Assembly: GCA_965267405.1 (NCBI GenBank)
Contig: OZ253954.1
Span: 1,302,001 to 1,366,000 of the forward strand
Reading direction: 5' to 3'
DNA length: 64,000 bases
From: JAPPOI01 sp028818055
Lineage (GTDB): Bacteria; Pseudomonadota; Alphaproteobacteria; Rhodobacterales; Rhodobacteraceae
The notes under the pieces are model-generated. The model saw only the letters and a list, made by a program, of their open reading frames with translations, did no database searches and was not told where the DNA came from. Position numbers and translations under genes: made by a program. Positions 35,727 through 43,598 of this stretch are shown piece after piece. How positions within the stretch are numbered: the stretch's first letter is position 1; the number at the start of each line of letters is the position of its first letter.

Positions 35727-35756
35727 GCGGCCCGGCCTTTTAGGCAGCCGGGCCGC
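35727..35756 (+). terminator. Strong hairpin after the hypothetical gene
   Basis: GCGGCCCGGC (35727-35736) pairs perfectly with GCCGGGCCGC (35747-35756) around a 10-nt loop, just after the stop at 35720. There is no T run right after it, although GTTTTTTTT occurs about 35 bp further down. Probably a transcript 3' end or mRNA stabiliser. Confidence 0.6.
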
Positions 35757-36111
35757 GTAGTCATGGTCGGCCTCGATCAGCATCTTCCCCGTTTTTTTTA
35801 TCACTTGGTTTGGTTAACAAGTCCTTATTCAGCGCCCCAATTTGGTTATCGGAACTGGCAACGATCCACTTTGTTGTTGGAGCGTCCTCGCTGCTCTTGA
35901 TTTGTGATATTTTCCTTGATTCATTCACCTGCCCCCCCTATACGGCGCAGGTTCGCGGCAGAATCTGTCAGTGGACCCGATTTCCAATCGGAACAAAGCA
36001 AAAGCAGACCTGTACCCTTTGGTGGGCGGTACGACCGACCCGAACCAGACCGAAGCTCTGAGGCGAGACACCTCCTGGGACGTACCCGGGGCAGATTTAG
36101 GAGTTGGTCAG
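35757..36111 (+). promoter_or_regulatory. rplS upstream region / long leader
   Basis: 355 bp without a credible gene before rplS. It holds an oligo-T tract near 35791-35798, an AT-rich part (35800-35925) likely containing the promoter, and a GC-rich leader. CCGATT (35977-35982) pairs with AATCGG (35986-35991) in a tight hairpin. A ribosome binding site TAGGAG lies about 9 bp before the rplS ATG. Overlapping ORFs here do not look like genes. Confidence 0.45.
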
Positions 36112-36489
36112 ATGGATCTGATCGCACAGCTGGAAGCCGAGCAAGTAGCCGAGCTTGGCAAAGACATTCCAGACTTCAAAGCGGGTGATACAATCCGCGT
36201 TGGCTATAAGGTGACCGAAGGCACTCGTTCGCGCGTTCAGAATTACGAAGGCGTCTGCATTGCCCGCAAGAACGGCGAAGGCATCGCCGGTTCGTTCACC
36301 GTCCGCAAGATTTCATTCGGCGAAGGCGTCGAGCGGGTGTTCCCGCTGCACTCCACGAACATCGACAGCATCACTGTTGTCCGTCGTGGTCGTGTTCGCC
36401 GCGCCAAGCTGTACTATCTGCGTTCGCGTCGCGGTAAGTCGGCACGTATTGCCGAGGACAGCAACTACAAGCCCAAGGCTGAGGCGTAA
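36112..36489 (+). CDS. rplS: 50S ribosomal protein L19
   Basis: Ribosomal protein L19, 125 residues, at the 30S-50S interface. Conserved family segments are present: FKAGDTIRVGYKVTEG, RVQNYEGVCIARKNGEG, SFTVRKISFGEGVERVFPLHS and RVRRAKLYYLRSRRGKSARI. The frame is open to 35971, but the ATG at 36112 is correct by homology and has TAGGAG upstream. It is followed 11 bp later by rpmE. In many bacteria rplS directly follows trmD; here they are about 1.6 kb apart. Confidence 0.97.
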   Translation: MDLIAQLEAEQVAELGKDIPDFKAGDTIRVGYKVTEGTRSRVQNYEGVCIARKNGEGIAGSFTVRKISFGEGVERVFPLHSTNIDSITVVRRGRVRRAKLYYLRSRRGKSARIAEDSNYKPKAEA

Positions 36490-36500
36490 GGAAGAGAGCT

Positions 36501-36722
36501 ATGAAAAAAGATACTCATCCCGAATACCACGTCATCGATGTCAAAATGACCAATGGCGACGTTGTGCAGATGCGCTCAACCTGGGGCGCAGAAGGCGATC
36601 AGTTGGCGCTGGATATCGATCCAAGCGTACACCCTGCCTGGACCGGTGGCGGCACACGCCTTATGGACACCGGCGGCCGTGTTTCGAAGTTCAAAAAGAA
36701 ATACGAAGGCCTCGGCTTCTAA
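36501..36722 (+). CDS. rpmE: 50S ribosomal protein L31
   Basis: Ribosomal protein L31, 73 residues. MKKDTHPEYHVIDVKMTNGD and the GRVSKFKKKYEGLGF C-terminus are typical. It contains no cysteines, so it is the zinc-independent form. It has AGGAAGAG just upstream, follows rplS by 11 bp, and is followed by a clear terminator. Confidence 0.96.
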   Translation: MKKDTHPEYHVIDVKMTNGDVVQMRSTWGAEGDQLALDIDPSVHPAWTGGGTRLMDTGGRVSKFKKKYEGLGF

Positions 36723-36744
36723 TCGCCAGATCATTCGAATTCGT

Positions 36745-36774
36745 AAAACGCCGCCCAATCGGGCGGCGTTTTTC
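36745..36774 (+). terminator. Rho-independent terminator after rpmE
   Basis: AAAACGCCGCCC (36745-36756) pairs with GGGCGGCGTTTT (36761-36772) in a 12-bp perfect stem with a 4-nt AATC loop, followed by further T residues. It ends the rplS-rpmE transcript. Confidence 0.93.
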
Positions 36775-36804
36775 ATTTTAACATCAGCGGCTTGCGATTT
36801 TCCC

Positions 36805-36844
36805 ATAGGTGACTATATTGACACGTGACAATTTACTCACCTAT
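36805..36844. promoter_or_regulatory. 40-bp near-perfect dyad operator over the ArsR-SRPBCC promoter
   Basis: Outer arms ATAGGTGA (36805-36812) and TCACCTAT (36837-36844) are perfect inverse repeats. The inner element ATTG-A-CACGTG-A-CAAT (36817-36832) has the same centre (between 36824 and 36825), so 17 of 20 positions pair across the whole 40 bp. A TTGACA (36818-36823) and a TATTAA (36842-36847), 18 bp apart, form a likely promoter inside it. The -10 ends only six bases before the ATG at 36854, so transcription should begin at or next to the start codon (leaderless). Autoregulation is likely. Confidence 0.7.
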
Positions 36845-36853
36845 TAAGAACAC

Positions 36854-37615
36854 ATGGATGCGATCTTCAAAGCACTGAACGACCCAGCCCGTCGTGAAAT
36901 TCTGGACAGCCTGCGCCAGAACGACGGCCAAACCCTGTCTGATCTGGAAAAGCAGTTCGACATGACACGGTTTGGCGTCATGCGGCACTTGGGTGTGCTT
37001 GAAGACGCAGGCCTGATCACCACGCGTAAGGTGGGGCGCTTCAAGCACCACCATCTTAACGCTGTTCCTCTTCAGGAGGTCATCGATCGCTGGATCGAAC
37101 CGCTGCTCGCTAAGCCTGTGGTGCGCGGCATGATCGACCTGAAATCACATCTCGAAGGAAACCGCCCTATGTTAGACACTGCTAAGAAACCCGATTTCGT
37201 TCACCAGACCATGATCCGGTGCACTCAGGATGCCTTGTGGGACGCTTTGACCAAAGCCGACCAGCTGGCCCAGTATCATTTCATGTGTGACGTCGCTGAA
37301 GGCGATGCCATTGTCGGCCAGCCCACCAAGATGATCCGTGCTGACGGTTCAGTCATGCTGACGCAAGTCACCACAAAGCTTGAACCGAAGACCCGGATTG
37401 AAATGACGTTTGAACCAAATTGGGAGGGCTCGACCGAGACGTCTCACATTGTTTTCATGATCGATCCCGAAGGCCCGCACTGCAAACTGACGTGCGAGCA
37501 CTATGAGATCCCAGAAGGTCAGGAAGGCGTCGCCGAAGGTTGGGCCCGTCACGTTGCGTCGCTGAAGTCGTGGCTTGAGACTGGCGAACCCATCAAAGCC
37601 GGAATGCCATCATGA
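36854..37615 (+). CDS. ArsR-family HTH fused to SRPBCC (AHSA1-like) domain
   Basis: A 253-residue fusion. Residues 1-95 form an ArsR-type winged helix (FKALNDPARREILDSL, MTRFGVMRHLGVLEDAGLIT). Residues about 105-245 form a START/SRPBCC ligand-binding domain of the Aha1/CalC type (LWDALTKADQLAQYHF). No metal-binding Cys motif is seen in the HTH, so it probably senses a hydrophobic ligand rather than a metal. The HTH likely binds the 40-bp dyad just upstream, controlling itself and the MAPEG gene, which overlaps by four bases. No ribosome binding site is visible, in keeping with a leaderless start. Confidence 0.88.
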   Translation: MDAIFKALNDPARREILDSLRQNDGQTLSDLEKQFDMTRFGVMRHLGVLEDAGLITTRKVGRFKHHHLNAVPLQEVIDRWIEPLLAKPVVRGMIDLKSHLEGNRPMLDTAKKPDFVHQTMIRCTQDALWDALTKADQLAQYHFMCDVAEGDAIVGQPTKMIRADGSVMLTQVTTKLEPKTRIEMTFEPNWEGSTETSHIVFMIDPEGPHCKLTCEHYEIPEGQEGVAEGWARHVASLKSWLETGEPIKAGMPS

Positions 37616-38010
37616 CGCCCGAGTTGTTTTGGCTGACGTTGACTGCGTTGCTCGCAGCATCGCTGTGGATCCCTTACATCGTCGGCGTGAACTCGACACC
37701 GGTGCCCGAGGCTGTCGAGAACCGGCCACCGGACCTGTCCCAGATGGTGCCTTGGGTGCACCGTTCATTCAGAGCGCACTTGAACCTCTTGGAGCAATTC
37801 CTGCCCTTCGCGGTGATTGTTGTGATTGCCCATCTGGCTGGCGTATCCACCGCGGTCACAGTCTGGGCGACGGCGATTTTCTTCTGGCTGCGCGTGGCTC
37901 ATGCCGTTTGGATGATCTCCGGATTTCCTGTGCTGCCGGGTCGCCCCGTGATTTTCACCGCCGGGTGGGCGTGCATTCTTGCCATCGCATGGCAAGTGCT
38001 TGTCGCCTGA
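37612..38010 (+). CDS. MAPEG family membrane protein
   Basis: A 132-residue inner membrane protein with four hydrophobic helices. Family features are NRPPDLSQMVPWVHRSFRAHLNLLEQFLPFA (polar loop with Arg and Asn-Leu-x-Glu) and FWLRVAHAVWMISGFP. MAPEG proteins are glutathione-dependent membrane transferases/peroxidases in eukaryotes; bacterial members of this type are mostly uncharacterised. It is translationally coupled (ATGA) to the ArsR-SRPBCC regulator, so it is probably the regulated effector. Confidence 0.87.
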   Translation: MTPELFWLTLTALLAASLWIPYIVGVNSTPVPEAVENRPPDLSQMVPWVHRSFRAHLNLLEQFLPFAVIVVIAHLAGVSTAVTVWATAIFFWLRVAHAVWMISGFPVLPGRPVIFTAGWACILAIAWQVLVA

Positions 38011-38018
38011 CTGCCCAA

Positions 38019-38050
38019 GAAACCGCCGCCGACAACGGTGGCGGTTTCCT
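38019..38050. terminator. Terminator between convergent MAPEG and DUF4389 genes
   Basis: GAAACCGCCGCC (38019-38030) pairs with GGTGGCGGTTTC (38037-38048), 12 bp with one G-T wobble and a 6-nt loop. It is followed by CTCTTA on the plus strand, lies between converging stop codons, and can serve both. Confidence 0.75.
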
Positions 38051-38051
38051 C

Positions 38052-38354
38052 TTAGTCAAGCTCGGTCCACGGCCATGGTTTGACGTCACTCGCACCGGTT
38101 TGGAAACGAGCCGCCTTTGCGATCCAAATTCCTAAATCTGTTCCAAAATCAGCCAGACGCTTGTTTGGCTGTTTGTTGTTGATCAGCATGATCACGAACT
38201 GAACGATCGTGGTGAACGTCAGAACAGTCTGCGCAATCGACAACATGAACCAGATGATCACCATGTGGATCAGACGCATGAAAATGTTTTCTTCTTCCGC
38301 CTCAGGTTGTTCGCCTTGAATGCGACCCATGATCTTTTCGTCATCATCAGCCAT
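38052..38354 (-). CDS. DUF4389 domain-containing membrane protein
   Basis: A 100-residue protein with an acidic N-terminus and two hydrophobic helices (about 27-48 and 46-58, possibly one hairpin). The LIHMVIIWFMLSIAQTVLTFTTIVQFVIMLI and PNKRLADFGTDLGIWI segments match DUF4389 proteins of proteobacteria, whose function is unknown. It stands alone, divergent from the acetyltransferase gene. Confidence 0.85.
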   Translation of the reverse strand: MADDDEKIMGRIQGEQPEAEEENIFMRLIHMVIIWFMLSIAQTVLTFTTIVQFVIMLINNKQPNKRLADFGTDLGIWIAKAARFQTGASDVKPWPWTELD

Positions 38355-38419
38355 GATGCGTACCCTCTCTGTTAGTCATACCGGCTTGCGCGGTCTCTGG
38401 GCCAATATATGCTCTCTCT

Positions 38420-39019
38420 ATGTCAGATCCAAAAAGTCAGTTCGAACGCATGCGCGCCGGGTTGCCGTACACGAACCCGGACGCCGAGATTTTCGAGATT
38501 CAATCAAAGGCCGCCGAGCTCAATCGGAAGATCAACGAAACGGAAGGCACGGGCGGAAATCCAGCGACGCGTCGTGCAATGCTGCGCGAGGCGTTGGGCG
38601 CTTTTGGCGAGAGTTTCTTCAACCCGCCAATCCGATGGGAATACGGAAAACACATATTCGTCGGTGACAGCTGCCTGATCAATTCGAACGTGACATTCAT
38701 GGATGGCGCCGACATTCGCATCGGTGATTTCACCCTGGTCGCCCCCAACGTCATGTTCATTACTGCCGGACACCCGGTCGACCCTGACGAACGGATGGTT
38801 CGTGACCCTGAAACAGGTAAGTTGCTGCACGGCGTCGCCATCAACAAACCGATCAGTATCGGCAAGCATTGTTGGATTGGTGCGGGTGCCATCATTCTGG
38901 GCGGTGTCACGATCGGCGACGGAACAACTATTGGTGCAGGGTCGGTTGTGACCAAATCGATGCCATCACGAGTCGTTGTTGCGGGAAATCCGGCGAAAGT
39001 GGTTCGGTCAATTCCCTGA
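38420..39019 (+). CDS. Sugar O-acetyltransferase (maltose acetyltransferase/LacA-like)
   Basis: A 199-residue left-handed beta-helix acetyltransferase. The N-terminal MRAGLPYTNPDAE matches the maltose/galactoside acetyltransferase domain. Hexapeptide repeats run from about residue 70, with the catalytic His in FITAGHPVDPDER (H112) and IGAGAIILGGVTIGDGTTIGAGSVVTKSMP near the end. It would transfer acetyl from acetyl-CoA to a sugar hydroxyl. It is monocistronic. Confidence 0.9.
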   Translation: MSDPKSQFERMRAGLPYTNPDAEIFEIQSKAAELNRKINETEGTGGNPATRRAMLREALGAFGESFFNPPIRWEYGKHIFVGDSCLINSNVTFMDGADIRIGDFTLVAPNVMFITAGHPVDPDERMVRDPETGKLLHGVAINKPISIGKHCWIGAGAIILGGVTIGDGTTIGAGSVVTKSMPSRVVVAGNPAKVVRSIP

Positions 39020-39099
39020 GATCAAAGAACTGACCGCTTGCTAAACAAGACCGCCCGATTAGGCTGGTCCGAACCGAACATTCATCGACAGGATCAGCC

Positions 39100-40710
39100 A
39101 TGAGAAAAACTTCCGTCGCCAAACTTGACGAATTACCAGACCGTAAACCGCAATATGCATTGGTTGGTGAAGTCGACCTTGTGGTCGTTCGGTTTGATGA
39201 AGAGATTTCGGTTTTCTACGGACGCTGCCTGCACCGCGGCGCTTTGATGGCGGATGGATTTGTTAGCGGAGATAACCTGATCTGCGGCGTGCACTATTGG
39301 GATTACCGATTAGATTCTGGGGTTTCAGAGTACGCTAACGACGAAGCTTTGCCGAAGTTCGAAAGCTGGACCGAAGACGGCGAAGTCTGGGTCGACGCCG
39401 ACGAGATTGACGCGTGGGCGCTTGAAAACCCCCAGCCGTTCGATCGCGACGCTTACCTTGGTCTTTATGCCGATACCTCGCATGGCACCGAAGAAGAACC
39501 ACTTAATGGATTGATCCAGAAATACGCACGCGAGGGGCTGTCAAAGACGGGTCATCATGGTCAGGTCGAATCCATGGGTGTGCCACGTGGTGAATTGCCA
39601 ACCTGGGACGACATCCAGTTGCTGACCGCGCAATTGCACAAGGCACCGCTGCTCGATGAGGACGCGGTCGGAACAGATGTTGTCATCGGACCAAATGCGC
39701 AAAAACCTCTGAAGCTGGATATTCCTTTGTTTGTCTCGGACATGTCGTTCGGCGCATTGTCGGAACCTGCCAAAGTTGCGTTGGCCCGAGGTGCAGAACT
39801 TGCCGGCACCGGGATCTGCTCGGGCGAAGGCGGTATGCTGCCGGAAGAGCAAGAAGCGAATTCGCGATACTTCTACGAGCTCGCTTCCGGTCGTTTCGGC
39901 TTTGAATGGGAAAAGCTTTCGAAAGTGCAGGCGTTCCACTTCAAGGGCGGCCAAGGCGCCAAAACCGGCACCGGCGGCCATTTGCCTGGCAAGAAGGTCA
40001 AAGGCAAGATTGCTGAAGTTCGCGGGCTTGAGGCTGGACAAGACGCCATTTCACCGCCCCGTTTTCCGGATTGGACTGAGCCAGCCCAGATCAAAGATTT
40101 TGCGGACGAGGTTCGAGACCGCACAGGCGGAATCCCGATCGGCTACAAACTGTCAGCGCAACACATCGAGAAAGACATCGATGCCGCGCTGGACGTTGGT
40201 GTCGATTACATAATTCTGGATGGCCGCGGCGGAGGTACGGGCGCTGCTCCGATCATCTTCCGTGACAATATCTCGGTACCGACAATTCCGGCACTGGCGC
40301 GCGCGCGCGCGCATTTGGATCGCTCGGACCGGCAGGACATCTCATTGGTGATCACCGGTGGCTTGAGAAAGCCAGCCGATTTCATCAAGGCGCTTGCGTT
40401 AGGTGCGGATGCAGTGGCGGTTTCAAACTCGGCCATGCAAGCCATCGGGTGCTTGGCTATGCGGGCGTGCCACACCAACAACTGCCCGGTAGGAATTGCA
40501 ACGCAGAAACCGCATCTGGTGAACCGTTTAGTCGTCGAAAAGTCGGCCCGCCAGCTTGCCAACTTCTTCGAGGCCTCGGTCGAGTTGATGCAAGTGATGG
40601 CACGCGCCTGCGGGCACGATCACTTATCGAAGTTCAATGCTGATGACCTGACGACGTGGAAGCGCGAGATGGCCGACCTGTCCGGTGTGCGCTTTGGCGG
40701 ATTGTCCTAG
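39100..40710 (+). CDS. Rieske [2Fe-2S]-glutamate synthase domain fusion protein
   Basis: A 536-residue fusion. Residues about 15-105 form a Rieske ferredoxin domain with the cluster ligands in CLHRG (about 44-48) and CGVHYWDY (about 63-70). The remainder is an FMN-binding glutamate synthase-like domain: SDMSFGALSEPAKVALARGAELAGTGICSGEGGM, GQGAKTGTGGHLPGKKV, DGRGGGTGAAP and CHTNNCPVGIATQ are all conserved for GltB-type FMN/[3Fe-4S] domains. There is no amidotransferase domain, so it cannot use glutamine directly. Substrate unknown. Its TAG stop shares a CTAG with the convergent M42 peptidase gene. Confidence 0.9.
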   Translation: MRKTSVAKLDELPDRKPQYALVGEVDLVVVRFDEEISVFYGRCLHRGALMADGFVSGDNLICGVHYWDYRLDSGVSEYANDEALPKFESWTEDGEVWVDADEIDAWALENPQPFDRDAYLGLYADTSHGTEEEPLNGLIQKYAREGLSKTGHHGQVESMGVPRGELPTWDDIQLLTAQLHKAPLLDEDAVGTDVVIGPNAQKPLKLDIPLFVSDMSFGALSEPAKVALARGAELAGTGICSGEGGMLPEEQEANSRYFYELASGRFGFEWEKLSKVQAFHFKGGQGAKTGTGGHLPGKKVKGKIAEVRGLEAGQDAISPPRFPDWTEPAQIKDFADEVRDRTGGIPIGYKLSAQHIEKDIDAALDVGVDYIILDGRGGGTGAAPIIFRDNISVPTIPALARARAHLDRSDRQDISLVITGGLRKPADFIKALALGADAVAVSNSAMQAIGCLAMRACHTNNCPVGIATQKPHLVNRLVVEKSARQLANFFEASVELMQVMARACGHDHLSKFNADDLTTWKREMADLSGVRFGGLS

Positions 40711-41738
40711 TTGGCTTTCAGGTAAGCCACCAAAATTTTCCGCGCTGCTTCGAGATCACTTTTCTCGATCATCTCTGTGACGGTGTGAATGTATCGTGTC
40801 CCAACAACGATGCCGATCGCGCGGGCACCCGATGCAGCCTGTTGCGCCGCCGCGCCGTCTTGTCCACCTGAGCGAAGCATTGTGCGTTGGTAGGGAATCT
40901 TCTTCTTTTCTGCGATGGCAGCAAACTCGGCGACCAGTTTTTTGTCAGCAATGAATGATCCGTCGCGCAGATGAAGACCAAAGCCGCTGCCCTGGACGGT
41001 AGTGCGGTCTTGCTCGGGGACTCCGGGTGTATCGCAGGATAGTGTTGTGTCGATTCCAATGCCGATGTCTGGCTTCACCGCGAATGAGGCTGTTCGCGCA
41101 CCCCTTAGCCCAACTTCTTCCTGGGTCGTGAAGACAACATGGATTTCTGACTTTGGTTTGGATTTGCCGAGACCACGGATCGATTCCAGACCCAACCAAC
41201 ACGCGATCCGGTTATCCAATGCCTTCGAGACGATCTTGTCGCCCAGCTCAAGAAACGGTTCGTCCATCACGACAAAATCACCGACTTGAACGTGGTCTTT
41301 TGTCTTTTTGCCGAGACCGGTGTCGACAAAGAATTCATGTGGTTGTGGGATACGCTTGCGATCCTCCGGGCTGGCGATGTGGACCGGACGGCCGCCAGGG
41401 TTCATCACCGCCTGAAGATCGCCATTCTCGGTGCAGACCCGAACGCGACGTGAGAACAGATTGCGCGGATCGAAGCCTCCAACAGGCTGCAGATATAAAA
41501 AGCCCTTTTCAGTGATGTGGCTGACCAGAAAACCGATCTCGTCCATATGGCACAACAGCATGATCTTCTGTGGGTTCTTACCTTTGCCTTTGCGAATGCA
41601 ATGCAGTGATCCCATTGGGTCTTCACGCACCTCGTCGAACAGACCCTTTGCCTCGCCCTTGATGAGATCGCGTACGCGTTCTTCGTGACCGGGGACTCCG
41701 GGAGTTTCACAAAGGTTTTTGAGAAGGTCGATGTTCAT
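40707..41738 (-). CDS. M42 family metallopeptidase
   Basis: A 343-residue cytosolic dinuclear zinc aminopeptidase of family M42 (PepA/TET/FrvX). Ligands are seen in LLCHMDEIGF (H about 64, D about 66), in KALDNRIACW (Asp near 177), and in VVFTTQEEVGLRGA (Glu pair near 211), then DTTLSCDTPGVPE and a later His in YIHTVTEMIE. It probably trims short peptides. It is alone on the minus strand between two plus-strand genes. Confidence 0.92.
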   Translation of the reverse strand: MNIDLLKNLCETPGVPGHEERVRDLIKGEAKGLFDEVREDPMGSLHCIRKGKGKNPQKIMLLCHMDEIGFLVSHITEKGFLYLQPVGGFDPRNLFSRRVRVCTENGDLQAVMNPGGRPVHIASPEDRKRIPQPHEFFVDTGLGKKTKDHVQVGDFVVMDEPFLELGDKIVSKALDNRIACWLGLESIRGLGKSKPKSEIHVVFTTQEEVGLRGARTASFAVKPDIGIGIDTTLSCDTPGVPEQDRTTVQGSGFGLHLRDGSFIADKKLVAEFAAIAEKKKIPYQRTMLRSGGQDGAAAQQAASGARAIGIVVGTRYIHTVTEMIEKSDLEAARKILVAYLKAN

Positions 41739-41886
41739 GAAGCGTAATCCTGATGACTGCCATCAGACCATAATGGATCACAAACGCGCGGGATCAAGCG
41801 CGGATCTTACAGGTGTTATTGCTTAACTTGCCGGGGCGGGTCACTGAGAGCTAGTGTGAGAGTCAGCGGGGATCGGGAGGAAACAC

Positions 41887-43566
41887 ATGAAAAAACTGCT
41901 TAGTGTTGCGCTGTTGGGCGCGACCCTGGCCACCAGCGCTATGTCGGATGGTGTCGCCCTGATCATTGGAAACGAAGACTATCGTCGCATAAACGATTTG
42001 CGCCGCGGGGATCTGGTCTACACGACCCGAACCGCGCTGGAACGCAGCGGCATGACGGTGATTGCCGCACGCGACGCCGGACGCGACACGGTGTTCGAGG
42101 CATTGACGGCATTTGGCGAACGGGCGCAGGCGGGTGACCGGCTGTTGGTCGCCTTATCCGGCCGTTTTGCGCACACGAACTCGGAAACATACTTTTTGCC
42201 GGTCGACACCACAACCATGCCGCTGGCTGAAATGCCCGGCAAGGCTTTGCCGTTGTCTGTCGTCCTAACCTATCTGGAAACGTTTCCCGGCAACGCTGTT
42301 CTGGCTTTGGCCACCGACAATCGGACCGGCAAATTCTCGGAACTGGTCCGGCATGGCATCGGCGATGTGGAGGTGCCGCAAGGGGTCACGCTTGTTCGGA
42401 CATTTCCGCGCACGCTGACAGACTATATCACGCAGACTTTGACCCAGCCGGGCGTGGCCATCACGAATGTGCCGTCCAAAGACCTGCGCCTAAGCGGTTT
42501 TGTCGGGAAGGCGCAGGTTTTTACACCCGCACCACTGCCGGACCCCGAGCCTGACACCGCTTCGCAGCCGTCGCAACAGGATGGCGTCGCCACCTCGCGG
42601 GTGCAGGATTTGCTGGCGTGGCGGCGTGCCGATAGCGCCAATAGTGTGGCGGCGTACGAAGCCTATGTCAGGGCGTTTCCCCGCGGGCAGTTTGTCCGCA
42701 TGGCCGAGAACCGCATCCGGGCGTTGACGGATACTCCGGAAGCGCGTTCAGAACGCGCTGAGCAGGCGCTTGACCTGAACCGAGACCAACGACGCCAGAT
42801 TCAGCGGAACCTTTCCCTTCTGGGATATAACACGCGCGGCATCGACGGCATTTTTGGCAATGGAACCCGTGCCGCAATCGTTGGATGGCAGAAGGCCAAC
42901 AATCTGGGGCAAACCGGCTTCCTTGATCGCGATCAGATCGTTCGCTTGGATGAACAGGCCCAGCGGCGTGCTGCTGAACTTGAGGCAGAAGCCGAAGCTC
43001 GCCGGCAGGCGCAGTTGGCCCGGGACCGTGCATTCTGGTCGGAAACGGGCGCAATTGGTGACGAAGCCGGATACCGGATCTACCTTGAACGGTTCCCTGA
43101 TGGCGAGTTCTCAGAATTGGCCCGAGCGCGGCTAAACGACATCGAACGCGAGAAGCGTCGTGCCACTGACGCGCGGGATCGTCAGCTTTGGGACGAAGCG
43201 AGCATTGTTAACTCGCGGCAAGCTTATGCCGACTATCTGACGATCTCACCGAATGGCGCGTTTCGCGACGAGGCCATTGCTCGGATCGAAGCCATCGACG
43301 AAGCGGAACGCGCCGCATCGACGAACAGCCGTGCTGCCCGCGAAGAAGAGGCTTTGAACCTGAATTCGACAACACGGCGGATATTGGAGTCGCGGTTGGA
43401 CCGGCTTGGTTTGAAACCGGGTAAGGTTGACGGAACGTTTGACGACAACACCCGGCGCGCCATTCGTCGCTATCAACAGGCACGTCAATTGCCAGAGACC
43501 GGATACCTTAACGAAAACGTTGTCGTTCGGCTATTGGCCGACAGCGTAAGATCTGTCCTCAGATAA
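41887..43566 (+). CDS. Secreted caspase-fold protein lacking catalytic residues, with two peptidoglycan-binding domains
   Basis: A 559-residue exported protein with a cleavable signal peptide (about 1-19, MKKLLSVALL...). Residues 21-210 resemble the caspase p20 fold (GVALIIGNEDYRRINDL; LLVALSGRF...YFLPVD). The catalytic SGHG is SGRF (91-94) and the DAC is ATD (142-144), so both the His and Cys appear lost. There follow three similar repeats of about 38 residues (each with a Trp, then YxxYL/V, fP.G.f, and A..RI) at about 241-280, 383-420 and 431-470. Two peptidoglycan-binding_1 domains (about 298-354 and 491-550) are interleaved with them. A good ribosome binding site (GGGAGGAA) precedes the ATG. 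Likely an envelope scaffold rather than a protease. Confidence 0.8.
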   Translation: MKKLLSVALLGATLATSAMSDGVALIIGNEDYRRINDLRRGDLVYTTRTALERSGMTVIAARDAGRDTVFEALTAFGERAQAGDRLLVALSGRFAHTNSETYFLPVDTTTMPLAEMPGKALPLSVVLTYLETFPGNAVLALATDNRTGKFSELVRHGIGDVEVPQGVTLVRTFPRTLTDYITQTLTQPGVAITNVPSKDLRLSGFVGKAQVFTPAPLPDPEPDTASQPSQQDGVATSRVQDLLAWRRADSANSVAAYEAYVRAFPRGQFVRMAENRIRALTDTPEARSERAEQALDLNRDQRRQIQRNLSLLGYNTRGIDGIFGNGTRAAIVGWQKANNLGQTGFLDRDQIVRLDEQAQRRAAELEAEAEARRQAQLARDRAFWSETGAIGDEAGYRIYLERFPDGEFSELARARLNDIEREKRRATDARDRQLWDEASIVNSRQAYADYLTISPNGAFRDEAIARIEAIDEAERAASTNSRAAREEEALNLNSTTRRILESRLDRLGLKPGKVDGTFDDNTRRAIRRYQQARQLPETGYLNENVVVRLLADSVRSVLR

Positions 43567-43575
43567 AACTGAATG

Positions 43576-43598
43576 ACCGGGCTGCGGTGCGGCCCGGT
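43576..43598. terminator. Hairpin between convergent caspase-fold gene and phaR
   Basis: ACCGGGC (43576-43582) pairs with GCCCGGT (43592-43598) around a 9-nt loop, followed by TACTTCTTCTT. It lies at the junction of the converging genes, touching the phaR stop codon. Confidence 0.6.

Noticed and set aside
35810..36061. 83-codon ORF upstream of rplS
   Set aside because: No good ribosome binding site, mixed composition and overlap with a promoter/leader zone; no family recognised.
40297..40312. (GC)8 dinucleotide run
   Set aside because: It encodes an in-frame Ala/Arg stretch of the Rieske-GltS protein and is too short to suggest a special element.
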